NCBI GenBank assembly: GCA_030141605.1
Contig: JAQGDQ010000096.1
Location: 186,001 to 250,000, forward strand
Direction: 5' to 3'
Source of the DNA: Tubiluchus corallicola
Taxonomy: Eukaryota; Priapulida; Priapulimorpha; Priapulimorphida; Tubiluchidae
DNA: 64,000 bases
Under the pieces are notes generated by a model, which saw only the letters and a program-made list of their open reading frames with translations, searched no databases and was not told the origin of the DNA. Of the stretch, positions 10,201 through 21,527 are shown in pieces; the first letter of the stretch is position 1, and the number at the start of each line of letters is the position of its first letter. The translations under genes and the position numbers were made by a program.

Positions 10201-13200
10201 CAACTCGTCAACTCAGTACTCAACTGCTGGACCCGACTCACGGATCAAATGGCTGGCGTGACTTAACTCACTTTCTGACTTGCTTAAAATATTTTTTCAA
10301 AATACGGCTTTTGTTATTTAGGATTAAAAACTGTGGCTGGTTATATTTAAGAAAACTGATGTACAGTTGCCTTTGACTATTTTGACGCAATAACGTCCAA
10401 TGAAATCTGAATTCATAACTCGCTTGTTTATTAGATTAAAATCCTTGAGTCTGAGGTGCAAAATACAAAAATTTGTAAACAATATTAACAGAATAAACGC
10501 AGACAATTTTATGTCAAGAATACTTTATGTCCTGAGTTTTTTTAGCAACCGCAGTGAGTATATGAAAATTAATTTACAGGTTTTCATTGATGTTTCAGGA
10601 TATTTGGACAGAAAGCGATGGAACTATACAACTTGACAAAAAAGACGATTGCCACTTGCTTGATTTTACAAAAAGTCTAAAAGAGACAACAATTACTTAT
10701 CAAAGAGATTTTGATACCTGTGATAATAATGATTATGTCGTAGAAGTAAGTGACTTGCACAAACATACATATGAAGAAAATGAATCATGTTTTGTTTCCG
10801 ATTATAAACATCGCATTTTTATATATAACACTTGATGTCAGCATTTCCAAGGTAACCGTACCGTGTTTGACTAAAATGCCTCAAAAAAGATAAAAACCAG
10901 AGCCAGATAAAAACTTTTGCCTATTGGGTTTCATGATATTGTTACGTGGGCGAAATGCCATTTATTTTCGACATCCCCTGTACACTGTGAAAAGCCATTG
11001 CACAGCAGCTGTAAGTCGCTGATATGGAATGGCCTCGTTGGTTCAGTCGACAGACGGACAGGTTCGTTTACCACGTAAGCACCTGTTCCGTAGTCATGGT
11101 CAGCATGAGGAACGCATGAAAAGATTCTGGCTAGTTTTCATTTTATTTTCCTGTTTGCATTTTTATATTTCTTCTCTGTTTTTTCATCTATAATATTTGT
11201 CTACAACATGGCTTGACTGATCCAGATTTGAACCATGGACCTCTTGGCTACCTCCGCAACAATATTTTAAAACCGCAAAATTCGTTCTCTATTAAATAGT
11301 CTAAAAACTCATTACAGCATTTGTTACTGCAGATATTTGTAATTAAATATTTGAATTTGATTACAAACTATCGCGTGCAAATATCAAAATCGTAGTCAGG
11401 TGTGTTATAACGACCGTTTTTTTATTACCTAATATATAACTAATTTAATTCACTTGGTCTCACTGACTTTAGGAATATGGCGCCTAATATCATTCCTCTT
11501 TCGTATGCTACTCTTGCGTTAGTTTTGAATGGTTCCCCCTTCCCCCAGTGGCCCTGTCTGGGTACATATACGTGTGCTTGCACAGCATTTTCTCTTCTAT
11601 AGCCAAGCATACCAAGCAGGTACTGCAGCTGGAGACAATAAATACCAATTGATTGCATAAGGTGCCGCAACAAGCGAGAAAAAAACGTGACAACATGAAA
11701 TTAGCTCAGCTACACAACTGACTTCCCGCCCCCAAAAAGAAACAACTTAAAAATCCTTTTATCAGCAGGATTCAAGGTTATCAATCATGGTGCACAAAAT
11801 TAAGTTCTGGAATCGAGTTGGCTGCATACTTCTACTCATTCTTTTTTGAACCTCTGATAAATTAATTTTAGTTTTTCTTGGAAAAAATAAAACTTGCCTA
11901 TTCTCGACGGGACTTGAAGTGCAGTGACACATGCGTAAGGTTTCTAAGGTGTATGTGTGCAATAAGACTGGTGGTGCTGTGCGTTTTCTATAGTCTACGT
12001 GTAATGTATCATTTACTTTGATGAAACTTTGCAGTTAATTATCGTCTACAATCCGTTATCGCAAATTACTCAACTAATTTAAAACAAAGCAGTGGAAACG
12101 TTCCATTTTCATTTATTCAAGCTTCTGCTTTAGTTTGTTCCTTGTTTGTAGCAATAATTTAGTACAAATATGTGAAATAAACTGCGTGAAACTGCAGCTT
12201 TGACACGTTAGAATTCCAAAATAGGGTTACATTTTAAACAAGAATGAAATAATAGTTATTCTACATCGCACATTTTTGACATAGGATGGGACTACACATG
12301 TCATATTTGCATATGGAGATGCCTGGAGTATAGAGCATCCAAACATCCAAGATTCGCACAATGGACTACAAAGAATTCAGTTGCTAAAGGAGGTGAATCC
12401 AACCCCAGCTCTTGGAAAAGACGTCAAAATGTTCGATATTCTTAACTCGGAAGTAAGCAGAAGGCCGCCTACACTATAATTACTGGTGAAAGAAAACAAA
12501 TCTCGGCTAACATTTTTTGCAATTTATTTCTATTTAGCATAGCACAAAAGATATAATTGAAAATATTTAAAATTGCATTTTATAAAATTGCGTACACAAC
12601 ATGTGTGGACACTACCAACCTAGTAACAATCTTCTCTATTCGTCTTGTTTTTGTATAACGAAGTGAAATTATAGCTGAGCGGTCACAGCGTTGGGCTTTA
12701 CGAAATTGAGGATGACTCGCATGGGGAGTTTTGGCACATTGTTTAAACTGAGATTTTGGGCAGTTTCATTCACCGTATTAATTCTGACTCCTTACCTCTT
12801 AACCTCGTAGGTGGAGGATGTGCACACACGCATAGATATATATAGGCTTGCAGTGTGCTGAGTTTCATTATTATAAAAACCTATATCACTTACAATTATA
12901 TTCGTACGCTAATTTCAGAACTAGCTTGTTTTCATACGGGAGCATATTACTCTTCTTTTGAAACTGTGTATTTCAGGTGCATGTTCCAAATAAAGAGACA
13001 ACTTACTGGTGCATCACTCAACAAGTACCTCTATTGACATCAAAACATCACATTGTTAAGGTGAGCACCCTTCTATCCTTGTTAAGCTTGACGTTTATGC
13101 GTAATTCGCAATGTTTTCTCATAAGTTCACTTTTGTGACGGCCTTTGGGTCAACATTGCAACATCATTGTAACTGACAGCGATATTTTTTACCACTAACT

Positions 13201-16200
13201 AATTGGTACGGGTGGCCGAGTGGTTAAGGTAACGGACTGTTGGTACTTCTCTGCTTTCAGCCCGAGTCCGAATCTCACGACCACCTGTATTGGCACAAAC
13301 AGTTGTTATCTGTGTTGTATATTTGTGGCGCAGTGTTGTTGTATTCGTTAAGAGTCGCTTATAGTACACAACACAGATAGCTTATAGCTAATGTTGTCTG
13401 TTGTCCCTGCGATTGTAAATAAGTGTCTTTTCCTTTTCTTATCAGAATTGTACAACAGCTAAAAATTACTTTATGTGACAAAAACGATGAATTACCATAC
13501 CAGCTTAAAATAGCAACAGGTTTTTATCATTATATCAGCAACAAACAAACTCGTACAAACTTGTGCACATTCTTTTCTGCTTGACCACTGACCGGGATCC
13601 AAAACTGTCCATTCTAAAGTCTCGAGGTAATTTCAAAATAAATTACAGAGAAATTCTTTAGCAACACTCGGGAACCAAATTTCTCATATTGGAAATTATT
13701 TTGACAATTTGATTTTCCCGAGTTTTTAGCTGCTGGAAACCTTAGCAAATGACAAAGAATAGCGCTTCTAACTTCCCATTCTTTCCAGGTTAGCGTCTCG
13801 AATAGATTTTCCAAAAAAAATTGCTTGTTTGCTTGTGTCGAACATTAATTGTAGGCCTAGATGGCGTTTATAACTAACATTCCAGTGTTTCTTTACACTT
13901 TCACCTGGTAAATGCATAAATAAAGCAGAAGGTAAAAGTATAGGTCTGGGAATAAATTAAGAATGGAGAATTTTTTGCAGTTTGAAGGTGTTATACAGTC
14001 GGGAAACGAACAGCTAGTACATCATATGGAGGTTTTTCATTGCGAAGTAAAGCCAGGAAGAACGATGGTTGCATATAGTGGCGAATGTCATTCAAGAAAC
14101 CTTCCAAAGAAGGTGCAAATGTGCAAAAAAGTGATCGGCGCATGGGCGATGGGGGCCAAAGTGAGTCTTTTTGATCTTTTTTTAGACAGACGTCTGGATT
14201 TGGTAACAGCACCTTTTTCAACCAATCGTCTCATCATTGGGCTGAAATTTGTTTGTCAACTTTGATTTATTGAAGAAGGCCAAGTTTGTATCATTTTTGC
14301 TATTGCAAATATACACTGTCACTTACATATTGGTGTTTACATATATCAGACGTTTCGCCACGCCTTTCCTTTACTATTTTTCGTAAATTGCCTGTATTAA
14401 ATTATGTTGGAAAAATAGACCTGAAAGCTGAAATCTGAATCTCAGGTGGGAGAAGTGACAGAATTGGCTTAGAATAAGTGTGAAAAACGGTGTGTCTGTA
14501 ATTTTTGATGATATACTCAATAGATTATCCGACATTGCTTGGAGTACTACCGCTACATTTCGGTTTGTCTTCATCTTGTTAGTTTTCACTTTATATAACG
14601 GGTTAAAAAAATCGTATTTTGAGTTTGGGAGGGATCGGTTCTGAATTTGTTAAGTAAGCATAGGACGTTGAAATTAGCCGCATGTACAAACTTTACAACT
14701 AAGAAGAATTTTTTTAACGTAGGAGTTCGTGTACCCTGCAGAAGCTGGCTTTCCAATTGGAGGTGCTGACTTTTCTCCATACGTTTTGCTGGAAGTTCAT
14801 TACAATAATCCATCACGTCGCTCTGGTACGAAGCGTTTGTTCTTAAAGGTTTCACTATGGCCAGTATCCTATAGATAATTATAACACCCCGTCAATGAAT
14901 TTGTTAATACTATAATAAACAACATAGATTTTATTATAGCAAAATCTTCTTGAATTTCATACAGTTATTTATTTATTTACATGTATTTATTATTTATTCT
15001 CCGCAAACGGTTCGCTTAACAACTCGTTAGGCTTGCGAGCTAGGGTAGCCCTAACCAGGGGAAGGACATAAGTTTGTTGATCTCTGACTTCTGGTAGTCA
15101 TACTTGGTGATCTTTTAGATGGTGAGGGCTATGGACACAAACTCACAGGGTACACTCCCTGGGTAAAGGTAACTATGTCTGTATGTTATCCAAGAATGCC
15201 GGGATAAAGGTCATGGAGTGAGCGGGTCTTCATTTATTTTTCTTTAGGCGTCTTCTGCTCCTACAGTTTTTGAGCCAGGGCTACAGTTTTTGGTATGTGG
15301 TCGGTGGGATCCCGTCTTTGAATATTACTAAATACAGGACATGCGTCTGTAGGAAAAATTGCCACGGGGGTGTCGGTGGGGGGGGGGGGGGTAACCGAAA
15401 GTTGGGGTTGGAAACAGAAACACATCGAGTTTCGAATTAAGAGTACCTTGTAGCACATCAAATGAAAGGTCTGTATAAGTCGAATTGAGTGGAATGAAAA
15501 TGGTTAATCTGCGGCCCCACTAGGAGGCGAAATAGGGCCCGACTATAGACAAATGCCTTCCAGTGTCATCAAATTAATTTGTAGTGCATCAGATGAAAAA
15601 TCTCAATGAGACAAATTGAACGGTGTAAGTTACGCCAATATTTGTTATTCTGGGGTGGGGGGGGGGGGAACAAGTAGCCCCAATAGGGTAAAATGGGGGC
15701 TCGAGGAAGCTAGCTTGTAGTATATCTAATGAAAGGTCTTGACTGGGTTTGTTCTTAACCCCAGTAGGGTAAAATGGAGATTCGAGAAGACAAATAGCTT
15801 CTAGTGTCTACCGAAACTAGCTTGTAGTATATATCAAATGAAAGGTCTTGATGAGAAGAAATGAACGACATAAGTTGGCTTCTCTAACAAAAGGCTGGCG
15901 TCTTTTAAAGACCAATTAGGTAGCCATTATTTGTAAAATCTTAAGTTTGGCAGTTTCTGGCTACGTCAGAAACATTGTTAACTAGTTTACAATTTGTTAT
16001 TCATCCTCAGTCAGTTTTTGGTTACAATTATTACAGTCGTCGTTCACAGACAGAGGTATAATCAATCACTACCCAGCTTACAATAAAAGTTCATACAAAT
16101 GTTACAATTGATTTTTAATGTTGCTATTAAACTAAAATGACATCGCACCACACATACAAACAACAAAAAGAAACAAACAATTGCGAATCATACACTCTAT

Positions 16201-19200
16201 AAAGGCACACACATACAAAGTTACCGCCAAAGGAAAAGGGTCATTAGGTGAGCATAGGTCTATATTAGGCTATTAGCACATTAAAAGATTCGAAACACGA
16301 CACACTACATTACACAAAATAGTTTATATACAGTGTATATAGCTTGCGCAATAGTATATACAAATTTTAAATAATTATTTTCATCGCTTTACAGACTGGG
16401 TGGACAGTTCCGGAATAAGATTCTATTACACTTCAACGCTACGACAATATGATGCTGGCGTCATGGAACTGGGACTAGAGTACACACCTAAAATGGCGAT
16501 TCCACCCGGACAGCCCGTTTTTCACTTAACCGGTGACTGTGTTAGTCAGTGCACGACAGTGGTATGTATGTATGTATATAATTTGCAAATTTAGAAACGT
16601 CAACTAATATTTGCAAAATCTGATATGACAACTAGTTAAAGCCCGGGAGAAATAGATTTTTTGGCGAAATTTCCAATAACTAACTAACAGTAACTACTTA
16701 AATACAAATTAGTTGGAGAATAACTAATAACTGTCTTAATTTCAGGGACTGAAAAGCAGTGGCATAAAGATCTTTGCATCCCAACTTCACACCCATTTAA
16801 CTGGAAGAAGAATCTGGACAAAACATGTTCGTGATGGAGTAGAACTTCCAGAACTAAACCGCGACAATCATTACAGTTCGATGTTCCAAGAAATACGGAT
16901 CCTAAAAAGGGAAATACATGTATTGCCGGTAACTTGATTGACTTCTTTTCTTAAATTTTCGTGCAAAAGCGAGTGAAATGCTCATCAAGTAGTTTTTAGC
17001 ATGTGTACATATATACGTCGTGTGGTATTGTCTTTGTCCATATACGGGTGACACTAAGCAGTTTGGCAATAATCTGAAGCCACGCTGATCAATAATAACG
17101 TTTAACGAACTACTAAGTCGAAGTTGAAATATTGATATCAATTTTTGTTTTCTCTTATAGCTAGCTGTACGCTTTTCCCAAATATGCGTGTTACTATTGT
17201 TTTGCATTTATGTGTCAATCTTCCTGTTAAACGTTTACTTAAATGCAACTTTTGTATATTGTTTTTCATTAACTCCTGTCTAATTTTTAGAATGTTAATT
17301 ATCGACTTCGATTTTTGATGTACGTTTTAGGTAGATGGACCTTAATCTTTTAGTAAATTTTCAAGAATTCTTCGCATTTTTATCTTAAAACGGTGAGGTG
17401 CAAATGCCACCATGCCACGAATTTACATAACATTACCAAATTTGGTAAACTAGTGGAACAGCTGAAGACTTTTTGGTATAGGTTTTGAAGCTAAGCGTGA
17501 ATTTTGCTTTAAAGCAATATAATTATGTTTAGTGTTTTGTCATTTTGATACTTGAGACAGTAGAGTAGATGAGCGGAGTCATTTGATTTCATATGAATCC
17601 AATTTGTTCACCACGAATTCTAACTTATAAAGATTTTTTGTTTGGTTACAGGGCGATGCTCTTATTACCACTTGTGAACATGACACGTTAGATAGGCAAA
17701 ACGTCACACTGGGAGGCTGGGGTATACGTGATGAAATGTGTGTTAATTACGTTCATTATTATCCTCGATCAGAACTTGAAGTTTGCAAAAGTTCCATTGA
17801 TACAGACAGCCTTATGGATTATTTCCACTTTATGCACGAGTGAGTTAATTTCATTATTTAATGTTACTGTAAAAATATTCTCAGCATTTTTTGTGATTAG
17901 ATACGCTTGTAGGTGTTTTTTTGCAAAATTTAATGTTGTCATTAATTGTTTAGAATAAACTGTATTTACATGTACATGTTAATATGTATTTGTATACTGC
18001 GTTTAGTTTTGCACTGTGAGCACATACAAGCAAGCAGGAAATACTTTTTTGGACATTAGTAGTAAACTAAAAAGGGAAAACGATATCAAACAAATTGTGC
18101 TCAATGCTCTCCTGATCTCGCTACTTTTTTTAAATTAAAAGACTTTTGGATACTTCGATGTCACAGGGATGATTTACACTCGGTTTTGTTCGCTGCCGCG
18201 CCGCGTCCATTTCTTGTTGTTGCTTTGAGATCCAAATTTTTAACTCTGATTAGCTGATTAGTACGCTGTCGTCGTAGGGGATAGTTGGAGGGGTGTGGAT
18301 TGGCAGTAATAGGCAGTCCTCTGCTGCTTGGTTAAGCGCTTGCGACCTGGGGCGGTGCGACCTTGGATCAGTAATCCCTAAAATTTGCCTAGATTTTTTA
18401 TCGTTGCATCGTAGTTACATGGATAAAACAACTCAATATAAGTTAAGTTCAAATCTTCACCGCTAATATCAGCGCTTCAGATGAGTGGCTTTTAAAGAAA
18501 GTCTTAAAAGAAGCTAATAAAATAACCCATGACTTAATAGCAGTAACAGGTGATTTCAATGGTCGCCAACAGAGAAGTAATTCGGAAACAAATCAAAGCC
18601 GGCGTCGCTTTATTTTAGGACCATTATTTTCTTTCAGTGTTTATTAATGACATGGCCTAGAAATAGCCTGAAAATGTAATACACTTATTTACAGATGATA
18701 CTAGTTTACTCTGTCCAACTATCAGTATACATTTAAGTTATGAGAAAAGCTCTGTCAATATGTATAGCAACATAAACCAAATTCATTTAGTTGCATTGTC
18801 CTTCAAATCAAATCGATTTATCAAATCAATTGATCTGTTGTTGCACTTTAACTGCAGCTTGCCGACTTTAGCTGCCACTAATCCTACCTTACTTTACCTT
18901 ACCTTCTCTTATCTTATCTTGTCATCTCTTATCGTATCTCGTCTGGTCTCTTCTCAGCTCCTCTTATGTGTTAGATTAGTTGCAATACTCATTATGCTTC
19001 TAGTAGCACTTGCACTACTATGAAGATACTTGCATCAGATGTAGTCTATATTTCATATCCACTTTAAATGAATGAAGTTTAAACAAAACCAAACTATTTA
19101 CGTGTATTTGAATAAAAATAATTGCTTTTGATTTGTAGGCGTCTGCGAGCCGCATGATCTACATATTCATTGTGAATAGCTTAGTGGTCAAGGCGTGTGC

Positions 19201-21513
19201 TTGGCTAAGAAAGAATAAGCGACGTCGAGTTCAATTAGTAAATGAATGGGTTACCTCCAGTGAACTACTTCACCTGTCATAATGCTTATAGCTAGGTGTA
19301 TGTCATAGTTAGGGCTGCTGTGTCAGTTTAGTGTTCATATCAGAGCATTGTCCTTGATAATAAGCTAGATTCCGGTTCTACTACAGCCTTTCAACATATG
19401 TAGCACATATAAAATATATAAACACAGTTTAGGAGTTTTTCGGAAACATATTGGTGTGATACCTTACACGGTTCTGTTGGTAAACGTGCTAGCCATCCAT
19501 CTGGGCAGTCAATGTCACTGAGAGTGCTTTTTAAGGTCAAGGGTCACTTAAAACACAGAAACTATAAGGAGGTAGGCAATCAAATTTGGGTGATATATAC
19601 AGATTTTACTTCTGTTCATAAATGTGTATATATTTTTGCGATGTCCTAATAGCAATCTCAAATTCATTCTCATTCACATCATTTCACTAACCTAATTCTA
19701 CTAATTCCGATCTCCTGCACCCTCCACTGTCATGCTATAATTTTTTACCTTCCCTTTTTTGCATCCTAACACCAGCATCATTAATTGCATTATAGTCACA
19801 CAAGTAACGGTTCTGACTATAATGCAAGCAATAATTTATATAGATATCATACCATGTCGACTTTATTATGAAATTAATGTAGCTATGTATACCATGTTAT
19901 CATAATGTATTTTGCTTTTTTGTATTGTTGTTTGGTGTTTTCGTAATAAAATAAAAAATAATAAAAAAATTAGTGTAGTCAGTGCTCTCAGATCTGTTAA
20001 AAGTGAAAGACCGAATACAGCTCAAAAACTGTATGAAGTTGGTGATCTTGAGTGGGTTGTTTAAAATAGAAGGTCAATGAAAACCTAATAATTGTAACAA
20101 AAGTATAATGATTTTTAATATCAAACAGGGAATGTTTTTTAATGGGTAACCGGCGTCTTTGAGTAAATGACTCAAAATCAAATATTCGTTTGCCAAAAAG
20201 ACAAGTAGACGACAAACCCGTCAAACAGAGGGTGAATTAAAAATGGCAGAGTTGGAGCAAATAGTTGATTACTTCATATTTCGAAGATGTAGTGTTCTTA
20301 ATAGCGTTCATAGCAATGAATTTGATGACAAGCTTAAATTTGTCGCATGTTTTCACTTCGTTGTCAAAATTTGACAACAAGCATCAAACTGACCTGCGAC
20401 TTTGACCTTGACTGTTTTACAAAATGAGACCAAAAATATTCGATAATTTATGCCGTCTGAGTATTCGTAAGCCTGATGTTTCGACTTTGTAGTCTATGCC
20501 TGAACGTCCAGAAGAACAACTGTAGGCACTCCTAAACAACTAATAACTAATGCTTTTTTTGTAATGGTATAGGCTAGTGCAAGACGTCCGCTTTCCGCCT
20601 GGGGGGTTGTGAGTTCGGTATTGCACCTTGCGTCAAACCAATGTCATTAAATTGGTACCTGCTATTACCCTGACCGGCGCGTTGTGTTTGTGGTAAAAGC
20701 GGGATAATAATTAGCTCTGTTATCTAGTTGTAGAATTTGTTATTTATAGTCAGCAAAAAACCCATGAACTAATGTTAATTGCTATCTAAAAACCGACTTT
20801 CAATAAAGAATTATTATTATTATTTGTAGTTATAACCTTTACTACACAAAATCCAATAATTCCTATGAAGAGAACTACCGTAGCATTTCATGGACTCCGT
20901 TGCAAGCCAGATTGTTACAAACTTTGTACGACGAGTCACCACTGTCAATGCAGTGCAACAAATCAAATGGCAATCGGTTTTGGGTAAGATTAGCTTCTAG
21001 TTACTGTGATTTTTATCCTCAAATTATTACTTATATAACTTTTTTATGTAAGGTACATTCTACCTTAGCAGCTACTGCTCAGTAAGGATTGATTAAAAAT
21101 TGAACATTCTATATGTGAACAAATAAAAAGGTAAACGCAGAAAATACAAACAATAATCTCACTCAGAAATATACAGAAAACTTTACGTCAGTGTGATGGA
21201 AGTACAACAGCGTAAGAGATGACATCAAAATGATCAACTGTCGTTTCATCATAATTATAACAGAAGTAAACGGCCCAAAACTGACGATATTGAACATTGT
21301 CTTCTGCTTTTGATCTATCAGAAACGTTGCTTTCTATTATGGTTAAATGTTTTTAATTTACAGGGCAATTGGAGTAGCTTACCGCAAACTGAGATTCGAC
21401 TACCATTAAAAAAGGAGCCTCAACAATGTAAATTATTTTCAGTCTACAACAGGGTTTCTCAGCCTGGGATGTCTGCGAGTTTGACCAGACATGGAGGGCG
21501 TGGTGGCATTTAA
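7201..21513 (+). CDS. DBH/TBH: Dopamine/tyramine beta-hydroxylase (copper monooxygenase), 12 exons, 680 aa
   Basis: Hydroxylates dopamine or tyramine to noradrenaline or octopamine with ascorbate and two coppers, in secretory vesicles. Exons by homology and phase: 7201-7602, 8616-8741, 10599-10745, 12285-12452, 12977-13060, 13981-14160, 14723-14816, 16395-16561, 16746-16928, 17652-17839, 20830-20983, 21364-21513. All junctions are GT-AG and frames join without a break. Residues 1-20 are a hydrophobic signal. About 85 basic, Asn-rich residues follow, then a DOMON domain (about 105-250; VGFSDYG, FDTCD, EDGTTHV). The catalytic core has all six copper ligands: His323/His324 (LVHHMEVF), His395 (EVHYNNP), His471/His473 (LHTHLTGR) and Met546 (DEMCVNYVHYYP). 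C-terminal MQCNKS and GNW motifs favour DBH/TBH over MOXD1. Human DBH has 617 residues. Whether the substrate is dopamine or tyramine cannot be told from sequence. Confidence 0.94.
7690..8400. repeat. Degenerate minisatellite in DBH/TBH intron 1, unit about 20-24 bp
   Basis: Units like ctgatgaagcccact or ttgatgaagttcactctc recur some 20 times with substitutions and small indels. The repeat keeps frames open on the minus strand, giving HQF/FIS-rich pseudo-peptides that are not genes. Confidence 0.85.
8742..10598. other. DBH/TBH intron 2
   Basis: Contains a purine tract at 9811-9885 (gagag/aaag units) and at 9930-10290 a drawn-out array of gactnactg-like words (ttgactaactg, cttgactgaccgac, ctcgtcaactcag). 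No coding sequence or RNA gene was recognised. Confidence 0.6.
9811..9885. repeat. GA-rich purine tract
   Basis: Almost pure purine on the plus strand (gagagaaagaaagggagagag and similar). Its mirror-like composition could allow triplex DNA. Confidence 0.9.
10746..12284. other. DBH/TBH intron 3
   Basis: No gene recognised. Between 11225 and 11262 the minus strand has a tRNA B-box-like ggttcaaatctgg preceded by tagccaagagg, a possible tRNA-derived scrap. Open frames on the minus strand at 11440-11700 and 11762-11962 match nothing I recognise. Confidence 0.4.
13208..13480 (+). mobile_element. tRNA-derived SINE with tRNA-Ser/Leu-like head, DBH/TBH intron 5
   Basis: The head has a perfect A box (tggccgagtggttaagg), a weaker B box (gagtccgaatc) and acgggtg at 13208 pairing with cacctgt at 13282-13288 as a 7-bp acceptor stem (one G-T). 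The T arm does not fold with correct spacing, so it is not a functional tRNA. The unrelated tail holds an imperfect inverted pair, ttatctgtgttgta against tacacaacacagata. Confidence 0.65.
14817..16394. other. DBH/TBH intron 7
   Basis: Apart from the repeat block at 15360-15890, the region 14990-15250 holds an atttattt-rich stretch followed by moderately GC-rich sequence that may be a decayed interspersed repeat. 15900-16394 shows nothing recognisable. Confidence 0.4.
15360..15890. repeat. Diverged long-unit tandem repeat with G runs, DBH/TBH intron 7
   Basis: Blocks recur in the order ttgtag(t/c)a(t/c)atc(a)aatgaaaggtct, then a-tgaac-g-ataagtt, a run of G (15375-15392 and 15654-15669), agggtaaaatgg and tagcttctagtgtc. 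Three to four copies of uneven length are visible. The G runs on the plus strand could form quadruplex structure. Confidence 0.7.
18470..18745 (+). mobile_element. LINE fragment: endonuclease joined to reverse transcriptase by deletion
   Basis: Plus-strand translation first gives WLLKKVLKEANK and then LIAVTGDFNGR, the GDFN signature of the AP-endonuclease domain. Within some 50 bases it switches to RT sequence: ILGPLFSF, FINDM, and after a stop LFTDDTSLLC, the catalytic box with F-T-D-D in place of the usual F/Y-A-D-D. Several hundred codons between the domains are missing. Dead copy. Confidence 0.75.
18880..18965. repeat. TTACC/TTATC pentanucleotide tract
   Basis: Units ttacc, ttatc and tcatc repeat in a pyrimidine-rich run. 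A cleaner copy of the same motif lies at 38945-38975 behind aataaat, as at a LINE 3' end. Confidence 0.7.
19173..19350 (+). mobile_element. Probable tRNA-derived SINE
   Basis: Begins with an A-box-like tagcttagtggtcaaggcg; about 45 bases on is a B-box-like cgagttcaatt. The spacing fits an internal RNA polymerase III promoter. The body downstream (to about 19350) has no coding sense, and the 3' end is not defined. Confidence 0.5.
19785..19827. repeat. Perfect 14-bp inverted repeat, 15-nt loop
   Basis: ttgcattatagtca at 19785-19798 pairs exactly with tgactataatgcaa at 19814-19827. It lies in intron 10, about 100 bases before an A-rich stretch (aataaaataaaaaataat) that looks like a retroelement tail. 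Confidence 0.85.
20568..20829 (+). mobile_element. tRNA-derived SINE ending in (ATT)n directly at the exon 11 acceptor
   Basis: The 5' part has tRNA-like boxes (aggctagtgcaag, then gagttcggtattgc). The 3' part reads taatgttaattgctatcta, then gactttcaataaag, then (att)n. The same 3' end, diverged, occurs at 37340-37530. The ATT tail runs straight into tttgtag, the splice acceptor of DBH/TBH exon 11. Confidence 0.65.
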
Positions 21514-21521
21514 GGCGTTTT

Positions 21522-21527
21522 AATAAA
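21522..21527 (+). promoter_or_regulatory. Possible poly(A) signal of DBH/TBH
   Basis: AATAAA nine bases after the stop codon. It would give an unusually short 3' UTR, so a later signal may be the one used. Confidence 0.35.

Larger units (their letters stand above)
17840..20829. other. DBH/TBH intron 10, repeat-rich
   Basis: The largest intron of the gene, about 3 kb. It contains a rearranged LINE scrap (18470-18745), a pyrimidine-rich pentanucleotide tract (18880-18965), a tRNA-like SINE (19173-19350), a strong inverted repeat (19785-19827) and a SINE reaching the exon 11 acceptor (20568-20829). Confidence 0.7.

Noticed and set aside
11440-11700. Overlapping minus-strand open frames in DBH/TBH intron 3
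   Set aside because: Two frames are open over the same bases, neither has a recognised motif, and both lie wholly inside an intron.
13208-13289. Possible functional tRNA-Ser
   Set aside because: The A box and acceptor stem fit, but the T arm is mis-spaced and mismatched and no anticodon arm folds, so it is treated as a SINE head.
7201-21513. MOXD1-type monooxygenase as the identity of the DOMON copper enzyme
   Set aside because: HHMEVF, DSSGIRFYYT, FASQLHTHLTGR, EMCVNYVHYYP and the MQCNKS C-terminal region agree better with DBH/TBH than with MOXD1, and no GPI-type hydrophobic tail is present.
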